Positions 8,201-17,000 of a DNA stretch of 64,000 nt are shown here, piece by piece. Source of the stretch: Pedococcus dokdonensis (GTDB lineage: Bacteria > Actinomycetota > Actinomycetes > Actinomycetales > Dermatophilaceae). Where the stretch lies: positions 1,922,001 through 1,986,000 of the forward strand of contig NZ_LT629711.1 of the NCBI RefSeq assembly GCF_900104525.1, given 5' to 3'. The notes beneath the pieces are model-generated. The model had not been told where the DNA came from, made no database searches, and saw nothing but the letters and a program-made list of their open reading frames with translations. Every line of letters begins with the position of its first letter. Within the stretch, counting starts at the first letter, position 1. The position numbers and the translations under genes are program-made.

Positions 8201-9628
8201 GCCCTTCCCCGGCGCATCGTGGCCGCAGCCTTGCCGCGCACGGCAACGCCGCGACAGTTCCCGATCGGGCTCGTCGACGAACCCGGACGGCAGCGTCAGC
8301 CGCCCCTGACCGTCTCGCTCGACGAGCCGCACGCCTGGGGTTTCGCGGGCGCCGCGCGGAGTGGGCGCACCACCGCACTGCTCACCTTCGTCGGCTCGGC
8401 CGCCTCCGCCTGTGGACCGGACGAGCTGCACGTGTATGCCGTGAGTGCGGGTTCTCTCTCGACCTTGCAGTCCCTGCCGCACTGCGGCGCGCACGTGGCC
8501 GTCGACGACCTCGCGCGACTCTCGCGCCTGGTCGACCGGTTGGCGGCTGCAGTCGACGAAAGACGTGCGCACGCGACGACGCCAGGCGCCCTTCTCCTCG
8601 TGATCGACGACTGGGAGCTCCTGGCAGAGCGCACCGCGGACCATGACGGCGGTCGGCTGGCCACGAGGCTGCTCGGGCTGGTCCGCGACGGCGTCGGCGC
8701 GGGACTGACCACTGCCGTCGCGGGTGGACGCAGCCTGCTCGTGGGTGGGGCTGCCGCGGCGCTCGGTCACCGCGTCGTGCTGAGGGTCGACGACCCCACT
8801 GACCTCCTCCTCGCGGGCCTGCCGCCCAGGTCGAAGCCGGTCGACCTGACACCCGGCCGCGGGCTCCTCGCCGATGGCCGCGAGGTCCAGCTCGCCCTGC
8901 CGCCGGAGCGCGAGCTCGCGACCGACTGGTCGGGCGCCGGCCGACTCCCGTGGCGGATCGATGCGCTGCCCGACCGCGTGGCGTTGGACAGCCTGCCCCG
9001 CCCGGCACCGACGGAAGGCACGGTGTGGGTGGGTGTGGGCGGCGACGAGCTCGCCCCACTCGGGCTCGACCCGGGACGGGTCGGCCGGAGGTGGGCGGTC
9101 GTCGGCGGGCGCCGCAGCGGAGTGAGCACCTCGCTGACGACCATCGCGACAGGCCTGCTCCACCAGGGACGACCGGTGTGCGCCGTCGCGCGGCCGAACG
9201 ACGCCTGGGCAGGCCTCGTGGGTGACCCGCGCCTGTCGTGGTGCACCGATCCGCAGCAGGTCGCCGACCTCCTGGAGCAACGACGTCGGCACCCCGACCT
9301 CGCCATCGTGGTGGACGATGCCGACGACCTGGTTGACACGTCGATCGGCGGCGCGCTGCGCGAGTTGGCCGGGCTGGTCGATCGCGACGGCGGGCTGGTC
9401 GTCGTCGGTGCGCATGACGACACCCTGTCGCTGCAGTACCGAGGGTTGGCGATCGAGGTCGCACGGCACGGGTGCGGGATCCTGCTGGGGCCGACCAGCA
9501 CCAGCGCGGCAGACCTGCTCGCGGCCCGGGTGACGGTGGATCGGGCGGCCCTACCCGGGCGTGGATACCTGGTGCGACCCGGGGTCGCCGTGCCCCTCCA
9601 GGTCGCCTCGCATACGGTCGGGGAGTGA
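5294..9628 (+). CDS. FHA-domain FtsK/SpoIIIE-type ATPase (EssC/EccC-like)
   Basis: A 1444-aa protein with a ubiquitin-like or low-complexity N-terminus, an FHA domain at about residues 140-215 (LGRGADASILIEDAALSRVH, then GSTNG; all phosphothreonine-binding positions look intact) and two membrane helices near 265-305. Three P-loop modules follow: GTTGAGKS near 697, GAARSGRTT near 1018 and GGRRSGVSTS near 1270. The first has a clear Walker B (LVIVVDEF); the later two look degenerate. The architecture resembles EssC/EccC translocation ATPases of type VII secretion, but no WXG100, EccB or EccD gene is present. The substrate is unknown. Small tandem repeats code QGEAVQGEAVQGE near the start and APTAPTAPTAPT near residue 497. 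Confidence 0.88.
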   Translation: MRLQLTVVDGLGSRAGAAGAAGEGEAVQGEAVQGEVVEVEVEAPTGSTASELATALGAVFVTSETTGRPRTAGLVATTISVAGKVVDPTSLVGSAPLLDGAAVTVSSGLTTPASAGVPVPRFAMWLAVTHGPDAGRTSQLGLGRHTLGRGADASILIEDAALSRVHALLEITADAITVADGGSTNGTELDGTPVGGSPTPAPLGATIRIGDSLVRIRTGDDVPAASRACGEGTIAINRRPRLRAASPARSVTLPDAPTAPSTSRLPWVAMALPLPVAALLAVFFGPTMLAFAVMSPLMMAGTAFGDRVTTRRRYAAEHAAYERRLRAAEEAVDRACRAEEAALDEALPDPAQVLTIASTPTARLWERRIDDPDALVVAVGWCSTPAAVRVTDPTGADAAEPPLLHRVPCTLAVGELGVVGICGRRETVLGVLRSVVGQLVTFHSPLDLSLALLTGTAAAQQDWSWLARLPHVRSPEGVPQGGWLLGQGAPGAAPTAPTAPTAPTRLAGLAATVRDRHRAQPPGAAWAGPRTVLLLDDAAALRGLPDLAEVLARGPRVGIHVVAAADHRAGLPSETAAVLDLTAPEAPRLHRLGEAPQPLTADQVGPWWADRLSRSLAPLRDATPGAAAASPPRQVGLLELLAAPGGSGDDLSLTSEDVARGWSLAPRSTAIPLGHTSDGRHVVDLAGDGPHVLVAGTTGAGKSELLRTLVASLAVRNRPEHLSMVLVDYKGGAAFRDLAALPHVGSLVTDLDEHLASRALVSLRAELKHRERTLAAAGVSDFVAYESLPSVRPPALARLVIVVDEFRALAEELPEFVTGMVSIASLGRSLGVHLVLATQRPAGVVTADIKANLNLRIGLRLRDRADSLDVLEAPDAATIDPATPGRALVRTGGGDLLAVQVAHPGATTTRTRPDGIRVRRLPWGHAPQPWPAPPGPIVEERSDLAVVVAAVQGAATAVGARPAANPWLPALPRRIVAAALPRTATPRQFPIGLVDEPGRQRQPPLTVSLDEPHAWGFAGAARSGRTTALLTFVGSAASACGPDELHVYAVSAGSLSTLQSLPHCGAHVAVDDLARLSRLVDRLAAAVDERRAHATTPGALLLVIDDWELLAERTADHDGGRLATRLLGLVRDGVGAGLTTAVAGGRSLLVGGAAAALGHRVVLRVDDPTDLLLAGLPPRSKPVDLTPGRGLLADGREVQLALPPERELATDWSGAGRLPWRIDALPDRVALDSLPRPAPTEGTVWVGVGGDELAPLGLDPGRVGRRWAVVGGRRSGVSTSLTTIATGLLHQGRPVCAVARPNDAWAGLVGDPRLSWCTDPQQVADLLEQRRRHPDLAIVVDDADDLVDTSIGGALRELAGLVDRDGGLVVVGAHDDTLSLQYRGLAIEVARHGCGILLGPTSTSAADLLAARVTVDRAALPGRGYLVRPGVAVPLQVASHTVGE

Positions 9629-10035
9629 CCCTGACTCCTGACCTGGCCGCCCTCGGGGACGAGAAGTTCGTCTCCCTCACCACGTTCCGCAAGTCCGGCA
9701 AGCCGGTGCCGACCACCGTCTGGGTGGGGCGCGACGGCGACACGCTCGTCGTGACGACACCGAGCGGGAGCGGCAAGGTGAAGCGGTTGCGCAACGACCA
9801 GCGCATCGAGCTCAGGCCGTCGACACGCCGCGGCGACGTCGACGACTCGGCGACTCCCGTGGCGGGTGTGGCTGAGGTCGTCGAGGGTGCCGCGGCGATG
9901 GACCGGCTGCACGCGGTGCTCGGGGACAAGTACGGGCTCGAGTACAAGCTGGTGATGCGCCTCGAGAAGCTGTTGAAGCGCGGCAACAGGTCGCGGGTGA
10001 TGCTGCGAATCCGGCCGGCCGACCACGCCGCCTGA
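9625..10035 (+). CDS. PPOX-class F420-dependent or FMN-binding oxidoreductase
   Basis: A 136-aa split-barrel protein. GTG at 9625 overlaps the stop of the FtsK gene as GTGA, with GGGGAG just before it. The text FVSLTTFRKSGKPVPTTVWV followed by GDTLVVTTPSGSGKVKRLR is characteristic of the pyridoxamine 5'-phosphate oxidase-like family that in actinobacteria binds F420 or FMN. The full-length barrel and the Lys/Arg cluster for cofactor phosphate are visible. The substrate cannot be told from sequence. Confidence 0.85.
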   Translation: MTLTPDLAALGDEKFVSLTTFRKSGKPVPTTVWVGRDGDTLVVTTPSGSGKVKRLRNDQRIELRPSTRRGDVDDSATPVAGVAEVVEGAAAMDRLHAVLGDKYGLEYKLVMRLEKLLKRGNRSRVMLRIRPADHAA

Positions 10036-10064
10036 GCCGACCTGGGCCGCGGATCGTCGCCGCC

Positions 10065-10475
10065 TCAGTCGTCGACGGGGTCGGCGTCCTCGTCCGTCGT
10101 GTCCGCCTTGATCGCGGCGACGATGCCGGCCAGCGCCACGACGATGACCAGCGCGCCGACCACTCCCCGGCCGCTCTGCACGAGGCTCCACCCGACGGGG
10201 AGCAGGAGCGCGTTCCAGACCACGGTCGGGGTGTTCGGCCAGTTGTCGCCGCGCACCCAGCCGCGGGCCAGCGCCGCGATGCCGACTGCGAAGACGAGGA
10301 TCAGCAGGGCCGACATGACCACCCGAGTCGTGTCGTCGGCGTCGTCCTGGGTCAGCTCCCACAGGTAGAACCCGACGAACCCGACCAGCGCGAGCGCCTG
10401 GAGGGCACAGAGCCCGGCTGCCACCGTCCGGAACGGGTCGCGGGGGCGGGCAGGAGCGGGAGCCGGACTGGTCAC
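10065..10475 (-). CDS. four-helix membrane protein, hypothetical
   Basis: 136 aa from GTG 10475. A Pro/Ala-rich start is followed by four hydrophobic segments (about residues 16-37, 49-68, 79-98 and 100-122) and an acidic tail (ADTTDEDADPVDD). A TAGCCT box 7 nt before the GTG supports this start and a leaderless transcript; there is no ribosome binding site. I do not recognise a family with a known function. It converges on the PPOX gene with a 29-nt gap. Confidence 0.7.
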   Translation of the reverse strand: MTSPAPAPARPRDPFRTVAAGLCALQALALVGFVGFYLWELTQDDADDTTRVVMSALLILVFAVGIAALARGWVRGDNWPNTPTVVWNALLLPVGWSLVQSGRGVVGALVIVVALAGIVAAIKADTTDEDADPVDD

Positions 10476-10482
10476 GGCACTC

Positions 10483-10488
10483 AGGCTA
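10483..10488 (-). promoter_or_regulatory. -10 box TAGCCT, leaderless promoter
   Basis: TAGCCT on the minus strand stands 7 nt before the GTG at 10475 and decides that start. Confidence 0.45.
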
Positions 10489-10573
10489 GGCCCGCGCGCG
10501 GGAGGCGCGCACGCGGCATACCGGGTGCGCGAAGGGTTGCCCCATGGGACGGGAGCGGCCCGCGCGTCCGACA

Positions 10574-10749
10574 TGTGACCAAAACCTCACCGTTACCGGC
10601 CGGATATCTAGCGCTGGGCCTCGCGAATCCGGGACACATGCGTCACGCTGGAACAGAAACACCCGGCAACCCGTTGGCAGAAGTGCGTCAACCCCTCCAA
10701 AATGGGTGCGCACGCGTTTCACCCTGTGTGGAAATGGGTCCGCTAGGCT
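10574..10749 (+). promoter_or_regulatory. whiB1 upstream region: inverted repeat and putative promoter
   Basis: The 412 nt between the start at 10475 and whiB1 hold no supported gene. TGTGA (10574-10578) and TCAC (10587-10590) form an inverted repeat with an 8-nt spacer. TAGGCT at 10744-10749 is a plausible -10 box, which would give a leader of about 130 nt before the ATG at 10888. Confidence 0.35.
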
Positions 10750-10887
10750 TTGCCGCTCGGCCCTGACCCGCTCAGGAGCACGACCCCCAGCACACCCCCG
10801 CAACGTCGCGTCCGTGCCGTGAGGTCCGCAATCCCTGGGCCGCACCGCGCGGGCGGGAGTCCCCCTGCACTACAAGGAGCACCGTTC

Positions 10888-11136
10888 ATGGATTGGCGCG
10901 ATCGCGCTGCCTGTCTCGACGAGGACCCCGAGCTGTTCTTCCCGATCGGGAACACCGGCCCGGCGATCCTCCAGATCGAGGAGGCCAAGGCCGTGTGTCG
11001 GCGATGCACGGTCGTCGACACCTGCCTGAAGTGGGCCATCGAGTCCGGCCAGGACGCCGGCGTCTGGGGCGGCATGTCCGAGGACGAGCGCCGCGCCCTC
11101 AAGCGCCGCAACGCCCGCGCTCGCCGCGCCGGCTGA
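10888..11136 (+). CDS. whiB1: WhiB-family iron-sulfur regulator, WhiB1/WblE type
   Basis: An 82-aa protein with the four cluster cysteines C9, C37, C40 and C46 (VCRRC spacing), the turn GVWGG and a basic C-terminal DNA-binding tail (RRALKRRNARARR). WhiB proteins bind a [4Fe-4S] cluster, contact the primary sigma factor and respond to nitric oxide or oxygen. MDWRDRAACLDEDPELFFP matches WhiB1 closely. The neighbouring pdtaS reproduces the M. tuberculosis order Rv3219-Rv3220c. AAGGAG at 10874-10879 supports the ATG. Confidence 0.95.
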   Translation: MDWRDRAACLDEDPELFFPIGNTGPAILQIEEAKAVCRRCTVVDTCLKWAIESGQDAGVWGGMSEDERRALKRRNARARRAG

Positions 11137-11149
11137 CCGAGCCCACCCC

Positions 11150-11165
11150 GCCGCCCGTGGGCGGC
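11150..11165. terminator. hairpin between convergent whiB1 and pdtaS
   Basis: GCCGCCC (11150-11156) and GGGCGGC (11159-11165) form a tight perfect stem in the 65-nt gap between two converging genes. It could serve both strands. Confidence 0.4.
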
Positions 11166-11201
11166 CCGCACCACCCACAACTGCAGAGACCGGGACCGCG
11201 C

Positions 11202-12695
11202 TCAGCCGCCGTCCCTGCCCAGTGGCCGAAGCCGCGCGATGAAACGCACCCGCGTACCGCGCGGCTTTGCTGCGTCCCAGCTGATCCGGCCCCGCAGGTC
11301 CTGCACCAGCGACTGCACGATCTGGGTGCCGAGCCCCGACCCACCGGGCTTGAAGTCGCCGGGCAGCCCGGCCCCGTCGTCGGTGATCGTCACCGTGAGC
11401 AGCTCGTCGCCCCGGTCGTCGGTGCTGCGCTGCGCCGTCACCTCGACCGTGCCCCCACCGGTCTCGGCGAGCCCGTGCTCCACGGCGTTCTGGATCAGCT
11501 CGGACAGCACCATCGCGAGCGCCGTCGCGTCCTCGGCCCGCAGCGTGCCGAACGACCCGTGCAGCTGCGAGCTGATCGGGTGCTCGATCTTGGCCACCTC
11601 GGTGATCGCCTGCAGCCCGCGCACCGCGATGTCGTCGAAGTCCACCGTCTCGTCGAACCCCTGGCTCAGTGTCTCGTGCACCAGCGCGATCACCCCGACC
11701 CGGCGCACCGCCTCCTCCAGCGCCACCCGCCCGGCCTCGCCCTCGGGCAGCCGACGGGCCTGGAGCCGCAACAGCGCCGCCACGGTCTGCAGGTTGTTCT
11801 TCACACGGTGGTGGATCTCGCGGATCGTCGCGTCCTTGGTGAGCAGCTCGAGCTCGCGACGCCGCAGCTCCGAGACGTCGCGCAGGAGCAGCAGCGCACC
11901 GATCCGGTTGCCGCCCTCGGTGAGCGGGATCGCCCGCATCGAGACGCTCGCGCCACGGGACGTCACCTCGGTGCGCCAGGGCGCCCGCCCGGTGACCACC
12001 AGCGCCAGCGACTCGTCGACCGGCGCCTCGTCGCGCAGCAGGTCGGCCACCACCTTGGCGAGCAGCTCGCCGATCACGTCACCGACGTGGCCGAGCCGGT
12101 GCACGGCCGAGAGCGCGTTGGGGCTGGCGTAGGACACGATCCCGTTGACGTCCAACCGGATCACGCCGTCACCCACGCGCGGCGCACCACGCCGCTGACC
12201 GGTGGGCGCCGAGGTGTTCGGGAACTCCCCCGCCGCGATCATCCGCGCCATCGCGTCGGCCAGCGCTTGGTAGGTCAGCTCCAGCCGGCTCGGCGTGCGC
12301 ATCGCGGCAAGGTTGGTATGGCGGGTGATCACCGCCAGTGCGCGGCCCTGGCGCACGACCGGGATGGCTTCCTCCCGGACCGGCATGTCGTCGCGGAAGA
12401 TCGGGTCCTTCTCCCGGACGATCCGCTGGTCCAGGTAGGCCTGGTCGAGCAGCGACTGCCGACCCCGGTGCGTCCGCCGGCCGACGACGTCCTCGAAGAA
12501 CACCATCTGGCCGGTCGTCGGTCGCACGTGCGCGACGGCCAGCCAGCCCTCCAGACCACCCGGCACCCACAGCACCAGGTCGCCGAACGACAGGTCCGAG
12601 ATCAGCTGCCAGTCGCCGACGAGCAGCTGCAGCCACTCCACCTCGGCGGGCGCGAGGTCGGTGGCGGACTGGAGCACCTCGTTGAGCGTGGGCAC
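11202..12695 (-). CDS. pdtaS: sensor histidine kinase PdtaS
   Basis: 497 aa and soluble, with no membrane helix. An N-terminal GAF-type domain (about 1-150) precedes a PAS domain (about 175-285), a HisKA_2 dimerisation/phosphoacceptor helix (IREIHHRVKNNLQTVAALLR, His near 295-296) and a HATPase domain with N box ELIQNAVEHG and G box DDGAGLPG. This is the domain order of PdtaS (Rv3220c), which phosphorylates the ANTAR antiterminator PdtaR. No pdtaR gene lies in the window. TAGGCT 6 nt before the GTG suggests a leaderless transcript. Confidence 0.93.
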   Translation of the reverse strand: MPTLNEVLQSATDLAPAEVEWLQLLVGDWQLISDLSFGDLVLWVPGGLEGWLAVAHVRPTTGQMVFFEDVVGRRTHRGRQSLLDQAYLDQRIVREKDPIFRDDMPVREEAIPVVRQGRALAVITRHTNLAAMRTPSRLELTYQALADAMARMIAAGEFPNTSAPTGQRRGAPRVGDGVIRLDVNGIVSYASPNALSAVHRLGHVGDVIGELLAKVVADLLRDEAPVDESLALVVTGRAPWRTEVTSRGASVSMRAIPLTEGGNRIGALLLLRDVSELRRRELELLTKDATIREIHHRVKNNLQTVAALLRLQARRLPEGEAGRVALEEAVRRVGVIALVHETLSQGFDETVDFDDIAVRGLQAITEVAKIEHPISSQLHGSFGTLRAEDATALAMVLSELIQNAVEHGLAETGGGTVEVTAQRSTDDRGDELLTVTITDDGAGLPGDFKPGGSGLGTQIVQSLVQDLRGRISWDAAKPRGTRVRFIARLRPLGRDGG

Positions 12696-12701
12696 GCCGG
12701 A

Positions 12702-12707
12702 AGCCTA
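12702..12707 (-). promoter_or_regulatory. -10 box TAGGCT of pdtaS
   Basis: TAGGCT on the minus strand is 6 nt before the GTG at 12695. It lies in the short divergent region shared with the gene at 12795. Confidence 0.45.
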
Positions 12708-12780
12708 ATCGGCCCGCCACCACCGCCCGACGCGCAGGCTCGTGATCGGCGAATCACGCTGCTGTCGGCCAGGTGTCCCC

Positions 12781-12786
12781 TAGCCT
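12781..12786 (+). promoter_or_regulatory. -10 box TAGCCT, leaderless promoter
   Basis: TAGCCT stands 8 nt before the ATG at 12795, and no ribosome binding site lies between. Confidence 0.45.
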
Positions 12787-12794
12787 CGTCCCTC

Positions 12795-13274
12795 ATGAGC
12801 GAGCCCCCGTCCCAGGTGCCCCCGTCCCAGGTGCCCCCGTCCGAGCCAGCCCAGCTCGAGCCGGCCCAGCCCGGCCAGCCTGCCGGTCCGGCCCAGCCGG
12901 CCCTGGGCACCATCCGGCTCACCATCCAGGGGTCGATGTGGACCGCCAACGCCCTCACCCCGCGGGTGCGGATCAACGGCTACCCCGTGCCGTCCCGCTA
13001 TGGCGTGCAGGACCTGCCCGTCTACGTCGGAGCCAACCACGTGGACGTCGACGCCCAGTGGATGCGCACCTACGGCCAGGCCGGGATCGACACGACGGTG
13101 GCCCCCGGCCAGGTCGTCGAGGTCTGGTACGCCTCGCCCGTGCACCAGTTCGCCCGCGGCAACATCGGCTTCACCAAGCAACCTCGTCCGGGGATGGGCT
13201 GCCTGTGGGTGGCCCTGGGCCTGGTCGCGCTCGTCGTCGTCCTCGCCGTCGTCGCCGCGGCGTTGGCGGGCTGA
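12795..13274 (+). CDS. C-terminally anchored membrane protein with Pro/Gln-rich repeats
   Basis: A 159-aa protein. The first 35 residues are low complexity, with repeated PPSQV and PAQP units from a 15-bp DNA repeat. A beta-rich domain (about 36-125) contains VRINGYPVPSRYG. A single hydrophobic helix (CLWVALGLVALVVVLAVVAA) closes the protein, so it is probably tail-anchored with the domain in the cytoplasm. I do not recognise a named function. It is divergent from pdtaS and convergent with the MOSC gene 14 nt away. Confidence 0.68.
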   Translation: MSEPPSQVPPSQVPPSEPAQLEPAQPGQPAGPAQPALGTIRLTIQGSMWTANALTPRVRINGYPVPSRYGVQDLPVYVGANHVDVDAQWMRTYGQAGIDTTVAPGQVVEVWYASPVHQFARGNIGFTKQPRPGMGCLWVALGLVALVVVLAVVAAALAG

Positions 13275-13288
13275 GCAACCCGGCCCGG

Positions 13289-14020
13289 TCAGGCCCCGCG
13301 CGCCACCTCGTCGCCTAGGGAGATGGTGCCAGGCTGGACCACGGTCGCGTAGACGCCAGCGTTGAGGTCGTGGTGCTCGCTGATCGCCTTGAGCATGCCG
13401 GGTCGCTCGGCCAGGCCGACCTGGGCCACGCCCACCATCCGGCAGCGCTCGGTCGTCTCGGTGACCCGCACGACGACCGCACCGATTCGGACCTCGCGCC
13501 CGAGCCAGCTCTCCTCGACGAACGGCTCGGTGGTGGCGACGACGACGTTGGTGCGCAGGTGGCGTGGGTCCACTGGTCGTCCGTCGCCCTCGTGCCGACC
13601 GAGCTCCTCGAGCGTGGCGGTGCCGACGATCGAGAACGTCGCACCGTCCTGGTGCTGGATGTCGGTCTCGCGCCGGACCGAGACGGGCTCGCCGAAGTGC
13701 TCGCTCAGCGCCGCATCCGCCTCGGGAGTGCCGGCGACCACCGTGACCCCACCGGGCAGGGTCACGTGGGTGTCGTCACCGTCGCGGCGGGCCGACGCGG
13801 TGAAGACCGGATCCATCCGCCGGAACCGTCGGGAGTGCTTGCCCGTGGCCAGCTTGCGCGCCGAGTCGTAGACCGCCCACTCCCGGTCGCCGAGCAGCCC
13901 GCGCTCGTCGACCGCGACCGACTGCACCGCGTCGACACCCATGGCCTTGACCGGGAACCGGTGCAGCGCGACGACGACGAGAGGTATGGCGTCGATGGCC
14001 GCCTCAGCTCGTCGCCGCAC
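13289..14020 (-). CDS. MOSC-domain protein
   Basis: About 243 aa. An N-terminal beta-barrel (LHRFPVKAMGVDAVQSVAVD, GLLGDREWAVYD) is followed by a MOSC domain with the conserved Cys region ERCRMVGVAQVGL. MOSC proteins handle molybdenum-cofactor sulphur or act as MOCO-dependent reductases such as YcbX/mARC. The GTG at 14020 is the only in-frame start close to the domain and overlaps the end of the glutamate dehydrogenase gene by 17 nt. The same frame stays open through most of that gene, but only because of its frameshift; the two are not a fusion. Confidence 0.85.
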   Translation of the reverse strand: MRRRAEAAIDAIPLVVVALHRFPVKAMGVDAVQSVAVDERGLLGDREWAVYDSARKLATGKHSRRFRRMDPVFTASARRDGDDTHVTLPGGVTVVAGTPEADAALSEHFGEPVSVRRETDIQHQDGATFSIVGTATLEELGRHEGDGRPVDPRHLRTNVVVATTEPFVEESWLGREVRIGAVVVRVTETTERCRMVGVAQVGLAERPGMLKAISEHHDLNAGVYATVVQPGTISLGDEVARGA

Positions 14021-17000
14021 CCGAGCGGATGACCGAGCGCAGCGTGCGCAGGGCCACCGACAGGGCCGCGATGTTCGGCTTGTCGAGACGCTCGATGCCA
14101 CTGAGCGCCGTCCGGGCCCTGGCCAGGCTCTCCGCGTTGGCCTTGCCCCACTCCTCGTAGCGCGCCAACGGCGCGGCGCCGGAGGTGGACGCGTCGATGA
14201 CGGAGCGCACCAGGCTCTCCAGCACGGCATACAGGTCGTCGCGCAGGGCGCCACGGGCCAGGGCGTCCCACCGGTCGTCACGCGGGAGGTTGGTGACCCG
14301 CGTGAGCATCGCATCGATGCCGAACCGCTCCGACAGCACGAAGTAGAGCGGGGCCACGTCGGCCGGCGACTCTCCCGTGTCGGTGGCGATGTCGACGATG
14401 TCGAGCAGCGAGAACTGGTCGAGCAGGCTCGCCGAGCGAAGCGCGAGGTCCTCGTGCACTCCGACCTTTTCGAGCCCGGAGGCGTTGCGCTGCAAGCGCT
14501 TGAGCTCCGCACCCTTGAGCAGGTCCTGGATCTGTGGGCGAACTCGCGCACCACGTCACCGAACCGCGCCACCTCGTTGGCGACGTCGAGCCGCGACGGA
14601 CGCGAGGTGAGGAACCACCGCATCGACCGGTCGATCAGACGCCGGAACTCGAGATAGAGCTGGCTCTGCACATCGGTGGAGACGACGTTGTCGAGCGCCT
14701 CGACCTCGCGGACGAAGTCCGGCAGGTTGAAGATCTCGCGGCACACCACGAAGGCCCGCGCGATCTGCTCCGGTGTCGCGCCGGTCTCCTCCATCGCACG
14801 GAAGGCGAAGGTGATGCCGCCCCGGTTGACCATCGAGTTCACCACCGAGTTGGTGATGATCTCGCGACGCAGCGGGTGCTCGGCCAGCTCGTCGGCGAAC
14901 TGCTCGCGCAGGGCCGCCGGGAAGTAGTCGGTCAGGGTCGCCTGGAACCACGGGTCGTCGGGCAGCTCCGACGGCAGCAGGTCCTCCTTGAGCGCCAGCT
15001 TGGCGTAGGCGACCAGCACCGAGAACTCCGGCGACTTCAGTCCGAGGCCGGCTGCGAACCGACGGTCGATCTCGGTGTCGGACGGCAGGAACTCGAGGGC
15101 CCGGTCGAGGTCGCCGCGCTCCTCCAGCCAGTGGATCAGCCGCTGGTGCACCGGGAGCATCGGGTGCTCCTGCGCGCGCGCGTTGCCGAGCAGGACGTTC
15201 TGCTCGTAGTTGTCGCGCAGCACCTGGGCGGCGACGTCGTCGGTCATCGACGCCAGCAGGGTGTTGCGCTGCTTGAGCGTCATGTCACCACCCTTGACCA
15301 GGGAGGTCAGCAGGATCTTGATGTTGACCTCGTGGTCGGAGGTGTCGACGCCGGCGGAGTTGTCGATGGCGTCGGTGTTGACCCGCACTCCGTGCAGGGC
15401 CGCCTCGATCCGTCCGAGCTGGCTCAGCCCCAGGTTGCCGCCCTCGCCGACGACCTTGCAGCGCAGCTGCCCGCCGTCGACACGGATCGCGTCGTTGGCC
15501 CGGTCGCCGATGTCGGCGTTGCTCTCCCCGGCCGACTTGACGTAGGTGCCGATGCCGCCGTTCCAGAGCAGGTCGACCGGCGACAGCAGGATCGCCTTCA
15601 TCAGCTCGGCCGGGGTCATCGACGTCGCGCCCTTGGGCAGGCCCAGTGCCTCGGTCATCTCCGGGGTGATCGCGATCGACTTGAGCGAGCGGTCGAAGAC
15701 GCCGCCACCGGTCGAGATGAGCGACGTGTCGTAGTCGGCCCACGACGAGCGCGGGAGGTCGAAGAGCCGCTGCCGCTCCGGGAAGCTCGTGGCCGCAACG
15801 GGATTCGGGTCGATGAAGATGTGCCGGTGGTCGAAGGCAGCCACCAGCCGGATGTGCTCCGAGAGCAGCATGCCGTTGCCGAAGACGTCACCCGACATGT
15901 CGCCGATGCCGACAGCGGTGAAGTCCTCGGTCTGGGTGTCGTGGCCCATCTCGCGGAAGTGCCGCTTGACCGACTCCCACGCGCCACGGGCGGTGATGCC
16001 CATCGCCTTGTGGTCGTAGCCGGCCGAGCCACCGGAGGCGAAGCCGTCGTCGAGCCAGAACCCGTAGGACTGGGCCACGCCGTTGGCGATGTCGGAGAAC
16101 GTCGCGGTGCCCTTGTCGGCGGCCACCACGAGGTAGGAGTCGTCGGGGTCGTGCCGCACCACCGACGGCGGTGGCACGATCTGGGCGCCGTCGCGGTTGT
16201 CGGTGAGGTCGAGCAGCCCGGAGATGAACACCTTGTAGGAGGCGATTCCCTCGGCCAGCCAGGCGTCGCGGTCGACGGTCGGGTCGGGCAGCTGCTTGGC
16301 GTAGAAGCCACCCTTCGACCCGGTCGGCACGATGACGGCGTTCTTGACCATCTGGGCCTTGACCAGGCCGAGCACCTCGGTGCGGAAGTCCTCGCGCCGG
16401 TCGGACCAGCGCAACCCGCCGCGGGCCACCGGCCCGAACCGCAGGTGCACCCCCTCGACGCGCGGGGAGTAGACGAAGATCTCGAACTGGGGCCGCGGTG
16501 CCGGGAGGTCGGGGACGGCCTTCGGGTTGAGCTTGAGCGACACGTAGCTCTTTGCCGCCCCGGTCGCATCCGCCTGGTAGAAGTTCGTCCGCAGCGTCGC
16601 GGTGATGACGCCGAGGAAGGCCCGGATGATCCGGTCGTGGTCGAGGCTCTTGACCTCGTCGAGGTCCTTGGTGATCTGGTCGCACAGCGACGCCTGCTCG
16701 GCCTCGCGATCGGCACCCGCCACACCGGCATACCGGCTCGGGTCGAAGCGGGCCTCGAAGAGGGCCACGAGCTTCGCGGCCAACCGCAGGTTGGACACCA
16801 GGGCCGACTCGACGTAGTCCTGCGAGAACGTGGACCCGGTCTGGCGCAGGTACTTGGCGACGGTGCGCAGGATGACGACCTGGCGCCAGGTCAGCCCGGC
16901 ACCGAGGACCAGCGCGTTGAACCCGTCGGACTCGGCCTCGCCCCGCCACACCGCGCCGACCGCATCCTGGAAGAGCTCGCGCAGCCGGTCGCGGCCACCG

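Noticed and set aside
10574..10590. CRP binding site upstream of whiB1
   Set aside because: The half sites TGTGA and TCAC are 8 nt apart rather than the 6 expected, so I list it only as an inverted repeat.
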